From Catalinimonas alkaloidigena (GTDB lineage Bacteria > Bacteroidota > Bacteroidia > Cytophagales > Flexibacteraceae): a DNA stretch of 64,000 nt. The notes below the pieces were generated by a model that had not been told where the DNA came from, did not search any database, and worked only from the letters and a program-made list of their open reading frames with translations. The stretch lies in NCBI RefSeq assembly GCF_900100765.1, contig NZ_FNFO01000001.1, positions 62,001 to 126,000 of the forward strand, in the 5' to 3' direction. Both the position numbers and the translations under genes were made by a program. Numbering within the stretch: the first letter of the stretch is position 1; every line of letters starts with the position of its first letter. Below are positions 19,354-27,512 of the stretch, piece after piece.

Positions 19354-22300
19354 ATGAATCGAACGATAGCCCTCGGGGCCTTGCTCCTGTGGCTGGGGAC
19401 CGGCACGCTTCTGGCCAAGGAAGTACCTGGTAAAAATAATCCGGGCGACAAGCCTACGTCCGCACCGCCGCCGCCGGCAACCCCGCTGGCCGACGAGCCC
19501 TGCGCGCCGTTTGCGAGTACGTCGCGGGCCGAGCTGGACATCAACCGCGTGCGCGCCCTGGTGCTGAACGGGGGCGATATGTGGTGGAACCTGGAAGACG
19601 CCCCCCGCTACGAAGTGCCCAAACAAGACGACCCCACGCAGCCCAAGAAACACTCTTTGTTTGCCGGAGCCGTGTGGATCGGAGGGCGCGAAGCCCGTAC
19701 CGGCAACCTGCTGGTGTCGGCACAAACCTACCGGCAGGGCAACCAGACCAGCTACTGGCCGGGACCGCTGAACGACCAGGGCATTACGGCCAACGACACG
19801 TGCGTGGTGTGGAACCGACATTTTAAGGTGAGTGCCGCCACCATCGACGACTTTATTGCCGACTATACCGACGACATTGAGCCGGAGGCTATTCCGGACG
19901 AGATCCGCTACTGGCCGGGGCGGGGCAACCTGTTTATGCTCGAACTGTTCGAGAAAGGAGCCGATTGGGCCAACCACATGAACCGCAGCCTGGCTCCCTT
20001 CGTCGATGTGGATGGGGACGGCATTTACAATCCGCAGAACGGAGACTATCCGCGCATCCGGGGCGATCAGTCGATTTGGTGGATTATGAACGACGCGGGC
20101 GGCACCAAAGACCTGGGCGAAGGCACCGGCGGAGCGGCCATTGGCATGGAAGTGAAGGTCGAAGCCTTTGCTTATTCCACCAACGATTACGTGGATTTCA
20201 TGACGTTCTACGAACAGACGCTCATCAACAAAGGCTCCCGCACGGTCGAGGAAACGTATATGGGGCAGTGGGTCGATCCGGACCTGGGCAACTACGACGA
20301 TGATTTTGTGGGGTGCGACGTGGAACGGGGGCTGGGCATCTGTTACAACGGCGACGAACTGGACGAGGGCATCCGGGGCTACGGCGAAAATCCGCCTTCC
20401 ATCGGAGTCGACTTTTTCGAAGGACCGCGGGCCGACCCTAACGACGGCATCGACAACGACCGCGACTGTTTGATTGACGAAGGAGAAGACGGTGTGGACA
20501 ACGACGGCGACGGCGAAATCGACGAGGAAGACGAGAAGGAGTTGATCATCATGTCCAACTTCCTCTACTATAATAACGACTTCAACCCCATTAACGGGAA
20601 CCCCGAAAACATCACGCACTATTTCAACTACCTGCGCAGCATCTGGAAGAACGGCAACCGCGTCACTTACGATGGCAAAGACGGCACGACACAGAACGCT
20701 GCGTTGCCAAGTGCGGCCTTCATGTTTCCGGGCGAATCTGACCTGGAAACGGGCTGGGGGCTGGGGGGTACCTGCCAGACGCCAGTCAACAACCCGAACG
20801 TCAACTACCGTTGGGACGAGAATTACATCGACCGCGGCGCAGGCAAGAATGTGCCGGCCGACCGTCGCTTCCTGCAATCGGCAGGGCCATTCACGCTGGA
20901 GCCCGGCGCTACGAACCGCATCACCATCGGAGTGGTGTGGGCGCGCGCCAACTCCGGGGGCGCTACGGGTTCGTTCAATGCATTATTAGCGGCAGATGAC
21001 CTGGCACAGCGCCTTTTCGACCGCAACTTTGAATTTTTGGACGGACCGAATGCGCCCGATCTGGCCATCACCGAACTGGATCAGGAACTGATCATCACCA
21101 TTACGCCCGATACGTTTTCGATCGTGCCGGGTGGTCCGCAGGTCACGACCGAAAGCTACGTGGAGTACGACAACGCAACGGCCAACATTCCCGGTGTGGA
21201 AGATCCTTACTACCGTTTTCAGGGATACCGGTTGTACCAGTTGCGTGACAACACCGTGTCGACCAGCGAAGTCAACGACGCCACCAAAGCACGGCTGGTG
21301 TTGCAGGCCGATTTGCGCGACGACATTACTACGCTGATCAATTACGAGTTCGATCCGACCGTGGGGCAGGAGGTACCCGTGCTTAAAGTCTCGGGCGAAA
21401 ACAACGGCCTGGCGCGTACGGTACGCATCACGCAGGATTTGTTTGCGTCTGGTGAGTCGCAATTGGTCAATTACAAGCGCTACTATTATACCATTGTCGC
21501 GTATGCGGCCAACGGCGATCCGCTGAACCCGACGCCCTATCTGGAAGGCAGAAACAATGGACAGGCCTACACGGCTATCCCGCACAAAACGGAGTTTACC
21601 GACGGCGGGCTGGTGCTGAATGCCATTTATGGAACGCAGGTTGACATTACGCGTTTGTTCGGCGTGGGCAGTGGCGGGCAGACGCTCGAACTGGTCGAAG
21701 GACAAGAGGCGCAGATGCTCAGTCCCGACAACAACTACCGGGTGCAGGAACTGACGTACCGGGCGGGCAACGCACCGGTTGTGGTCAAGGTCTACGATCC
21801 CCGCCGCGTCACCGAAGCCGAGTTCCAGCTGGATTTGTACAGCCGCCTGGTGTACGACAAAACCGCGACGAACTACCAGCCGCAGGTGGGTGATACACTC
21901 ATCAGCACCGGTAATTACACGAATCCGTCGTTAGGCGGTGGGTCGCGCGTGTCGCAAATTCCGCAGACCGCCGGTGTGGCCGTCGTACGGCGTATCCGAA
22001 CGACCGAAGAAACCGACCGGTACCGGTCGCTGGAAGTCGACGTCCTCAACGACGAAGTAGGCGGGACGTTTGTATTGACCTACGACTCGATCCTGACCCG
22101 GCAATCGACCAACGATCCGGAAGTGTTCATCGGGTACACGCGTGCGCCGCAGCCCTTCATCAAAAAAGGAAATCCGGCGCAAAGCGCCTCCTGCGCAGCG
22201 TTCGATCTGCACGACTACTGGGAGTTGACCAACCTGACCACGGGCGTAGTGCTTCCCTCGCAAAAGCGTGTATCGGAGTTTGACGAACAACTGGTGCCCG

Positions 22301-23652
22301 ACTACGGCATTTCGATCCTGGTGCAGAACGTGCGCGATCCGGGGTACCTCGTCTTCGAAAATACCGGTAACGGATTCCGTGATGCCCGTTTTCGCTTTTC
22401 GAACGACGAGCGGCCGTGGCTCAACCTGATTCCCGATGGCGTGGCGGATGGGGGCGTGGACTGGCTGCTGTCGGACGATAGTCCTTTGCTCAACAGTCGC
22501 GATCAGGTCAGTTACTCGTACGATCCTAACTTAGTTTATAAATCCGTCCTGGATGGTAGGGTAGCCCCCTATCTTCTGGTGGAGTCGGTCAACGAGTACG
22601 ACGAGGAAGAGGGGACTTCGGGGGGGAGCTATCCGTTGCCGTCAGCAAGCACGAACGTGAGCGCCCTCAACAAACTCAATAACGTCGACATCGTAATCAC
22701 GGCCGACAAGAGCCTGTGGAGTCGGGTGCCGGTCCTGCAAACCGACCTTCGTGCCAACAGCGCGCCCATCAGTGCGTACCGGCTAAACCGCAGCACCCTG
22801 CCGTCGTTGAACTCGGATTTTGCGCCCAGCGGCGAACAGAGTCCATATGATCCGAGTCGCCCCTCCACCGGCATGTCGTGGTTTCCGGGATACGCCATCG
22901 ACCTGGACAAAGGCGTGCGTCTCAACCTCATGTTTGCCGAGTCGCGCGAAGCCGATCCGGCGCAGGGCGACAACCTCCAATGGCAACCCACCACCGCCGC
23001 CGATGGAGGTCGGAATTTCGTCTACATCACCAACACGCCTTACGACCAAGGCCGGGCGCTGGAGCGCTACCTCGATTCGCTCGAATTCACGACGCTGAGC
23101 AAGCGAGCCACCTTCGGGCAAGAGATGAGCGCCTTTTACCAGCGAAACGTCACGTGGGTGTTCAACCCCCGGCAGAACGGGCAGTACGATTTTCTGGACA
23201 GCGATGCCCGCATTCAATTGCGGGTCGACAAAGCCTTCCGTTCGTATCCGACGGGCGACGCCACCCAACCGCGCTATTTCTTTACTACGCAGGGTATTGC
23301 CGCCCAGCGGGGCCAGGTGGAAGTAGCCAAAACCGCGCTGGATCTGGTGCGGGCCGTGCCCAATCCGTACTACGCGTATTCGGACTACGAAACCACCCAG
23401 CTCGACAACCGCGTGCGGTTTACGAACCTGCCGCAACGGTGCGTCCTGACCATTTTTACGGCCAACGGTACGCTGATCCGGCAACTGCGGAAAGACGACA
23501 ACACGACGTTCCTCGACTGGGATTTACGCAACCGGGAGAATCTGCCCATTGCGTCGGGCATGTACCTGATTCACGTCGACGCCTTCGAGCTGGGCGAGCG
23601 CGTCATCAAATGGTTCGGCATCAACCGTCCGGCCGATCTGGATTCGTTCTAG
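19354..23652 (+). CDS. Large secreted protein with metal-binding repeats and C-terminal FlgD/T9SS-like domain
   Basis: About 1432 residues with a signal peptide (hydrophobic ALGALLLWLGTGTLLA). Acidic repeats resembling thrombospondin type 3 or MopE calcium loops occur at about 214-227 (DVDGDGIYNPQNGD) and 365-397 (GIDNDRDCLIDEGEDGVDNDGDG). The last ~100 residues begin RAVPNPYYAYSDY and end with a beta-sandwich of FlgD-like or T9SS sorting type (LPIASGMYLIHVDA). I start at ATG 19354; GTG 19342 is possible. Its position between a TonB receptor and a PorV-like gene suggests a surface-exposed T9SS client. I do not recognise an enzymatic domain. Confidence 0.8.
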   Translation: MNRTIALGALLLWLGTGTLLAKEVPGKNNPGDKPTSAPPPPATPLADEPCAPFASTSRAELDINRVRALVLNGGDMWWNLEDAPRYEVPKQDDPTQPKKHSLFAGAVWIGGREARTGNLLVSAQTYRQGNQTSYWPGPLNDQGITANDTCVVWNRHFKVSAATIDDFIADYTDDIEPEAIPDEIRYWPGRGNLFMLELFEKGADWANHMNRSLAPFVDVDGDGIYNPQNGDYPRIRGDQSIWWIMNDAGGTKDLGEGTGGAAIGMEVKVEAFAYSTNDYVDFMTFYEQTLINKGSRTVEETYMGQWVDPDLGNYDDDFVGCDVERGLGICYNGDELDEGIRGYGENPPSIGVDFFEGPRADPNDGIDNDRDCLIDEGEDGVDNDGDGEIDEEDEKELIIMSNFLYYNNDFNPINGNPENITHYFNYLRSIWKNGNRVTYDGKDGTTQNAALPSAAFMFPGESDLETGWGLGGTCQTPVNNPNVNYRWDENYIDRGAGKNVPADRRFLQSAGPFTLEPGATNRITIGVVWARANSGGATGSFNALLAADDLAQRLFDRNFEFLDGPNAPDLAITELDQELIITITPDTFSIVPGGPQVTTESYVEYDNATANIPGVEDPYYRFQGYRLYQLRDNTVSTSEVNDATKARLVLQADLRDDITTLINYEFDPTVGQEVPVLKVSGENNGLARTVRITQDLFASGESQLVNYKRYYYTIVAYAANGDPLNPTPYLEGRNNGQAYTAIPHKTEFTDGGLVLNAIYGTQVDITRLFGVGSGGQTLELVEGQEAQMLSPDNNYRVQELTYRAGNAPVVVKVYDPRRVTEAEFQLDLYSRLVYDKTATNYQPQVGDTLISTGNYTNPSLGGGSRVSQIPQTAGVAVVRRIRTTEETDRYRSLEVDVLNDEVGGTFVLTYDSILTRQSTNDPEVFIGYTRAPQPFIKKGNPAQSASCAAFDLHDYWELTNLTTGVVLPSQKRVSEFDEQLVPDYGISILVQNVRDPGYLVFENTGNGFRDARFRFSNDERPWLNLIPDGVADGGVDWLLSDDSPLLNSRDQVSYSYDPNLVYKSVLDGRVAPYLLVESVNEYDEEEGTSGGSYPLPSASTNVSALNKLNNVDIVITADKSLWSRVPVLQTDLRANSAPISAYRLNRSTLPSLNSDFAPSGEQSPYDPSRPSTGMSWFPGYAIDLDKGVRLNLMFAESREADPAQGDNLQWQPTTAADGGRNFVYITNTPYDQGRALERYLDSLEFTTLSKRATFGQEMSAFYQRNVTWVFNPRQNGQYDFLDSDARIQLRVDKAFRSYPTGDATQPRYFFTTQGIAAQRGQVEVAKTALDLVRAVPNPYYAYSDYETTQLDNRVRFTNLPQRCVLTIFTANGTLIRQLRKDDNTTFLDWDLRNRENLPIASGMYLIHVDAFELGERVIKWFGINRPADLDSF

Positions 23653-23691
23653 GAAAGCCCAGGGCTTGGAATTTTATAACCGAGTGATTCT

Positions 23692-24756
23692 ATGAAGAGA
23701 TTGTTACCCGTTGCGCTGGGGCTGGTCCTCGGACTGATTCCGAAGGTGCATGCCGGAAACGAAGAAAAGGGCGGGCAGGCCGGCGCGACGGAGCTGCTCA
23801 TCAACCCGTGGGCGCGAAGCACCGGCTGGGCGGGCGTCTATACGTCGGGGGCGCATGGGGTAGAAGCCATGAACCTGAACATCGGGGGGCTGGCGCGTAT
23901 CCAGAAAACCGACCTGATGCTGAGCAACACACGCTACCTGTCCGGTTCGGGCATCAGCCTGTACAGCATTGGCCTGGCGCAGCGCGTCGGCGACTCGGGC
24001 GCGTTGGGCCTGAGCCTGACGGCCATGAACTGGGGCGAAATCGAAGAAACCACGGTGCAGAACCCCGATGGAACGGGCAGTACGTTTCTCCCCCAGTTTT
24101 TCAACATCGGGGTGAGCTATTCCAAAATCTTTTCGGATCGGATTTCGGGTGGCATCCTGGTCCGGGTCATCTCCGAATCGATCAGCAACGTCAGTGCCGT
24201 CGGCGTCGCGTTCGACGCGGGCATTCAGTACCAGACCGGCGAGCGCAACCAGTTCAAGTTTGGGGTGGCACTGCGCAACGTGGGGCCCAAAATGCGTTAC
24301 AGCGGCAACGGGCTGGTGTTCCGGGCGCAACCCGGCACGGGCCAGAACTTCCTGGCCGCCGCCGACCGCCGTTCCGAATCGTTCGAAATGCCCGCCTTGC
24401 TCAACATCGGCCTCTCATACGACTTTGAGCTGGGTCTGAACCATCGCCTGACCGCCGCCGGTAATTTTCAGTCCAACTCGTTCACCAGCGACGAATACCA
24501 GGTCGGCGTCGAGTACGCCTTCATGGAATACTTCATGGTGCGCGGTGGGTTCAACTACCAGCGGGGGGCGTTTCAGGGGCCGGGCAACGACTTCAACGTC
24601 ATGATGGGACCCGCCGCCGGAGGGACGCTCCAGGTGCCTTTCGGGAAGGCCGATGCCAGCGGCAACAAGGCGCGGCGGTTCGGGGTAGATTACTCGTATC
24701 AGCCCACCGATTTCTTCAGCGGAAACCACGCCATTGCCCTTCGTTTGAGCCTTTAG
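23692..24756 (+). CDS. PorV/PorQ-family outer-membrane protein
   Basis: A 354-residue outer-membrane barrel with a signal peptide (RLLPVALGLVLGLIPKVHA) and the PorV/PorQ pattern: LLINPWARSTGWAGVYTSGAHGVEAMNLNIGGLA (seen as two blocks at about 35-70), repeated GLSLTAM/GVALRNVG strands and a C-terminal ALRLSL. In the T9SS, PorV shuttles cargo from the SprA translocon to the attachment complex, and PorQ-like proteins have related roles. It follows the giant secreted protein by 39 bp, suggesting a dedicated partner rather than the general PorV. Confidence 0.82.
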   Translation: MKRLLPVALGLVLGLIPKVHAGNEEKGGQAGATELLINPWARSTGWAGVYTSGAHGVEAMNLNIGGLARIQKTDLMLSNTRYLSGSGISLYSIGLAQRVGDSGALGLSLTAMNWGEIEETTVQNPDGTGSTFLPQFFNIGVSYSKIFSDRISGGILVRVISESISNVSAVGVAFDAGIQYQTGERNQFKFGVALRNVGPKMRYSGNGLVFRAQPGTGQNFLAAADRRSESFEMPALLNIGLSYDFELGLNHRLTAAGNFQSNSFTSDEYQVGVEYAFMEYFMVRGGFNYQRGAFQGPGNDFNVMMGPAAGGTLQVPFGKADASGNKARRFGVDYSYQPTDFFSGNHAIALRLSL

Positions 24757-24793
24757 GAGCGCGAATTTTCCCGCAAATCAAGCGCAGGAGAAA

Positions 24794-24824
24794 TTTGCGA
24801 TTTTGGACAAATAAGTTACATTTG
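24794..24824 (+). promoter_or_regulatory. Promoter of the greA leader RNA
   Basis: TTTG (24794-24797), an exact 19-bp spacer and TACATTTG (24817-24824). This is a full match to the Bacteroidota housekeeping consensus TTTG-N19-TAnnTTTG. The expected start is at about 24830, at the first base of the GCCACAC stem. Confidence 0.75.
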
Positions 24825-24829
24825 TCGGA

Positions 24830-24956
24830 AGCCACACGCCTTAAACAGACGCTCAGTTAAATTTTTAAAGCGAGTGTGGCGCTCAGAAAAGCATTCATTC
24901 AAAACTTTTCTTGATACCCAAGTTGGAAAGAACGGTTTCGCTAACCGTTCTTTTTT
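24830..24956 (+). ncRNA. Candidate terminated leader RNA upstream of greA
   Basis: About 126 nt between a consensus promoter and an intrinsic terminator, ahead of greA. GCCACAC (24831-24837) pairs with GTGTGGC (24874-24880), and inside it CGCT (24850-24853) can pair with AGCG (24869-24872). GCTCAG occurs twice, at 24851-24856 and 24881-24886. The RNA contains no plausible reading frame. It may be an independent small RNA or the terminated portion of the greA leader, like GraL of Escherichia coli. Its existence is inferred from signals only. Confidence 0.55.
24927..24956 (+). terminator. Intrinsic terminator upstream of greA
   Basis: AAAGAACGGTT (24927-24937) pairs perfectly with AACCGTTCTTT (24943-24953) around TCGCT, followed by T residues to 24956. 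It lies 47 bp before the greA ATG, so transcription must either escape it or start again downstream. Confidence 0.85.
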
Positions 24957-25003
24957 GTTATTCTCATCCAAACCATTAGAGCAAAGTAAATTTATAAATC
25001 GTT

Positions 25004-25477
25004 ATGGCGAAAGTAACCTATTACACCGAAGAGGGGCTAAATCGGTTAAAGAACGAACTGACCGAATTGAAGTCGAAAGGACGTGCGGACATAGCCCGAC
25101 AAATCGCCGAAGCCCGTGACAAGGGTGATCTGAGTGAGAATGCCGAGTACGATGCCGCCAAAGACGCACAAGGCCTTCTGGAGTTGAAAATTTCGAAGCT
25201 GGAAGAAGTCGTTTCCAATGCGCGCGTATTGGACGAATCGAATGTCGACCTTTCCAAAGTGTCGATCCTGTCGACCGTGAAAATCCGCAACATCAAAAAC
25301 GGCGCGACGGTTACGTATACATTGGTATCGGAAGAAGAAGCGAACCTGAAGCAAGGCAAAATTTCGGTTCAGTCGCCTATCGGGAAAGGGTTGTTGGGCA
25401 AAGAAGTGGGCGATAAGACGGAAATCAAGGTGCCTGCCGGTTCGCTGGAGTTCGAAGTGCTGGAAATTACCCGCTAA
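25004..25477 (+). CDS. greA: Transcription elongation factor GreA
   Basis: A 157-residue cleavage factor that rescues backtracked RNA polymerase. The N-terminal coiled coil (residues ~10-75) carries the acidic tip in DLSENAEYDAAKDAQG, where the catalytic acidic residues lie. The C-terminal FKBP-like domain contains SPIGKGLLGKEVGD. The start MAKVTYYTEEGLNRL is typical of Bacteroidota GreA. A terminator and a putative leader RNA lie just upstream, suggesting attenuation control. The HIT-family gene starts 2 bp after the stop. Confidence 0.96.
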   Translation: MAKVTYYTEEGLNRLKNELTELKSKGRADIARQIAEARDKGDLSENAEYDAAKDAQGLLELKISKLEEVVSNARVLDESNVDLSKVSILSTVKIRNIKNGATVTYTLVSEEEANLKQGKISVQSPIGKGLLGKEVGDKTEIKVPAGSLEFEVLEITR

Positions 25478-25479
25478 GC

Positions 25480-25884
25480 ATGGCTACGATTTTCACGCGT
25501 ATCATCAACGGAGAATTGCCAAGCCACCGCGTGGCCGAGGACGAACACCACTTCGCTTTCCTCGACATTAATCCGGTGGCCCCGGGGCACACGCTCGTGG
25601 TACCGAAACAAGAGATCGACTACATTTTCGATATGGAGTCCGACGCCTATGCGGCGTTGATGCAGTTTTGCCACCAACTGGCGCCTTCGGTGCAGCAGGC
25701 CGTGCCCTGCAAGCGGGTCGGCATTGCGGTGATCGGACTGGAAGTACCGCACGTGCACGTGCACCTGGTGCCGATGCAGCAGGTAGACGACCTGAACTTT
25801 GCCAAACCAAAAATGAACATGGCGTCGGACGAGCTGGCACGCATCGCCGAAAAAATCCGACAGCATTACGCGCAACACGCCTGA
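25480..25884 (+). CDS. HIT family nucleotide hydrolase/transferase
   Basis: A 134-residue HIT protein. The catalytic histidine triad is in VPHVHVHLVPM and the N-terminal part (IFTRIINGELPSH) matches HinT-like members. These hydrolyse purine nucleoside phosphoramidates or related substrates. It is tightly coupled to greA (2-bp gap) and ends 24 bp before a terminator. Confidence 0.92.
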   Translation: MATIFTRIINGELPSHRVAEDEHHFAFLDINPVAPGHTLVVPKQEIDYIFDMESDAYAALMQFCHQLAPSVQQAVPCKRVGIAVIGLEVPHVHVHLVPMQQVDDLNFAKPKMNMASDELARIAEKIRQHYAQHA

Positions 25885-25908
25885 GCGGTTCGCGACCACC
25901 TTTTTAGG

Positions 25909-25945
25909 AAAAGCCGTTCTGTTAACGCAGAGCGGCTTTTTTTGT
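25909..25945 (+). terminator. Rho-independent terminator after the greA-HIT operon
   Basis: AAAAGCCGTTCTG (25909-25921) pairs with CAGAGCGGCTTTT (25928-25940), with one G-U pair, followed by TTT. It separates the HIT gene from the convergent ruvC and may serve both. Confidence 0.85.
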
Positions 25946-25957
25946 GACAGCAAGAAG

Positions 25958-26521
25958 TTACCGGATACGATCAGGATTGTTCTTCAGGAAGTCGCCCCAC
26001 CCTCCGGATTTGCTGCTGAGCCGCAATCCGCCACTTTGCTGGTGATGGCACACTGCTGCGGCGAGGGCATCGGTCGCGTCGAGCATTTTGTCCTTGTCGT
26101 GCTTGAAGTTCAGGATAACCTGGAGCATGGCGGCTACCTGTTCTTTGGAGGCGTTGCCGTTGCCGGTCACGGCCTGTTTGATCTTGCGCGGAGCGTATTC
26201 CATCACCGGGATTTCGCGCGCTAGTGCCGCCGCTAATGCTACGCCCTGTGCGCGGCCCAGCTTGAGCATCGACTGTACGTTCTTGCCAAAAAACGGTGCT
26301 TCCACGGCCATTTCGTCGGGCAGGTACTCCTCGATGAGTTGCGTCACGCGCTCGAAGATTTTCTTTAGCTTTATTGCGTGGTTGGGGTACTTGTGCAGGT
26401 GAATAACGCCGTATTGCAACAGAACCGGCTGGGAACCCACCACCTGAATTAGCCCATACCCCATCACATTTGTGCCTGGGTCAATGCCCAGAATAATTTT
26501 GCCGTCCACAGTGGCCTCCAT
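25958..26521 (-). CDS. ruvC: Holliday junction resolvase RuvC
   Basis: A 187-residue endonuclease that cleaves Holliday junctions with RuvAB. Acidic active-site residues are seen in [13 protein letters not shown] (Asp14), [11 protein letters not shown] and [13 protein letters not shown]. The [14 protein letters not shown] region is family-typical. I start at ATG 26521, which shares the sequence CATG with the divergent neighbour's start at 26520. A GTG at 26509 preceded by GGAGG is an alternative. A strong promoter at 26526-26555 puts transcription start almost on the ATG. Confidence 0.93.
   Translation of the reverse strand: MEATVDGKIILGIDPGTNVMGYGLIQVVGSQPVLLQYGVIHLHKYPNHAIKLKKIFERVTQLIEEYLPDEMAVEAPFFGKNVQSMLKLGRAQGVALAAALAREIPVMEYAPRKIKQAVTGNGNASKEQVAAMLQVILNFKHDKDKMLDATDALAAAVCHHQQSGGLRLSSKSGGWGDFLKNNPDRIR
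26469..26501 (+). promoter_or_regulatory. Candidate promoter of the flippase-like gene, inside ruvC
   Basis: TTTG (26469-26472), a 21-bp spacer and a perfect -7 box TAATTTTG (26494-26501) on the plus strand, lying within the first codons of ruvC. Predicted start is about 26507, 13 bp before the ATG at 26520. Confidence 0.55.
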
Positions 26522-27512
26522 GTTACAAAGGTACAAGATAAGCAAGCCCGTCAAAGTCCTGCAACGCTGGTTTCCGGTGGTTTGGTGCATCGGCCTATTG
26601 GGCGGACTCGCCTACCGGCTGGCGACACAACCCATGGAAGCGGCGTGGCAACTGGCCCCGCAACCGCGTTTTTGGGTTCCGGCGCTGGCGATGGTGCCGC
26701 TCAACTGGGGCCTGGAAGCCCTGAAATGGCAACGATTGGTGCGGCGCATCGAATCGCTGGACTGGCGCACCGCCCTGCGGTCGGTCCTGAGTGGATTGGC
26801 GGCCGATGTGGCCAGCCTGCCGGGACTCGGCGATTACCTGGGGCGTACGGTGCAGCTCGGCTCGAAGCAACGCTTCTATGCGGTGGTGCCGCTGATGCTC
26901 GGCAACGTGTTGCAGGCCAGTGTGGCAGTGCTGGCGGGGAGTGTCGGGGCCGCAATGCTGGTGGCGCGGGCAGGGTGGCAACTGCCAGCGGTGGCGGTAT
27001 CGCCAGTGACCTTACTGTTGGGGAGCTTGGCCGTGCTGGGAACCGCGTTGGCGGCGGGGTATGCGCTACAGCGACTTTCAGCTCCCGTGCGCGAAGCACT
27101 CGTGCAACTGACGCGCTGGTCCCGAACCGAACTGGCCGAGATCAGCCTGTTGGCGCTGGCGCGTTACGCGGTGTTTAGCCTACAATTTGTATTGATGCTG
27201 CTGGCCTTCGGCGTGATGCCCCACGCCACGTTGCCCGGTGCGGCAGAAGCGCCGATTTCGTTCGCCACGGTGGGCATTCTGCTGGGCGGCGTAGCCTTTT
27301 ATTTTCTGGTGAAAACGCTGTTGCCTTTCCTGAGTTGGTGGGGTGGACTGGGCCTGCGCGAAGCGACCACCGCCTTTTTCTTTAGCTACTGGGGCATCGA
27401 AGCGGCTCCGGTAGTGGCGGCCGGAATCGGTCTCTGGTGTATCAACGTGGCGTTTCCGGCTCTGTTGGGTGCCGGTTTAAGCTGGCGCGCCCGCTGGAGT
27501 ACTGCCCGATGA
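26520..27512 (+). CDS. Lysylphosphatidylglycerol synthase-type membrane protein (flippase-like)
   Basis: A ~330-residue integral membrane protein with about seven hydrophobic segments, resembling the membrane part of MprF (LPG_synthase_TM / UPF0104). Recognisable features are [16 protein letters not shown] near the N-terminus and [15 protein letters not shown] near residue 285. Relatives act in lipid or polyprenyl-linked sugar transport. The start ATG 26520 overlaps the ruvC start in antisense. Its TGA overlaps the ATG of the downstream glycosyltransferase by four bases, so the pair is translationally coupled. Confidence 0.75.
   Translation: MLQRYKISKPVKVLQRWFPVVWCIGLLGGLAYRLATQPMEAAWQLAPQPRFWVPALAMVPLNWGLEALKWQRLVRRIESLDWRTALRSVLSGLAADVASLPGLGDYLGRTVQLGSKQRFYAVVPLMLGNVLQASVAVLAGSVGAAMLVARAGWQLPAVAVSPVTLLLGSLAVLGTALAAGYALQRLSAPVREALVQLTRWSRTELAEISLLALARYAVFSLQFVLMLLAFGVMPHATLPGAAEAPISFATVGILLGGVAFYFLVKTLLPFLSWWGGLGLREATTAFFFSYWGIEAAPVVAAGIGLWCINVAFPALLGAGLSWRARWSTAR
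26526..26555 (-). promoter_or_regulatory. Candidate promoter of ruvC, inside the flippase-like gene
   Basis: On the minus strand: TTTG (complement of 26552-26555), an 18-bp spacer and TACCTTTG (complement of 26526-26533), both perfect. The -7 box ends 4 bp before the ruvC ATG, predicting a leaderless mRNA. Confidence 0.6.

Noticed and set aside
19336-20877. 513-codon antisense frame in the giant secreted protein gene
   Set aside because: It is a Val/Asp-rich shadow frame without a plausible fold, and the plus strand has the signal peptide and repeats.
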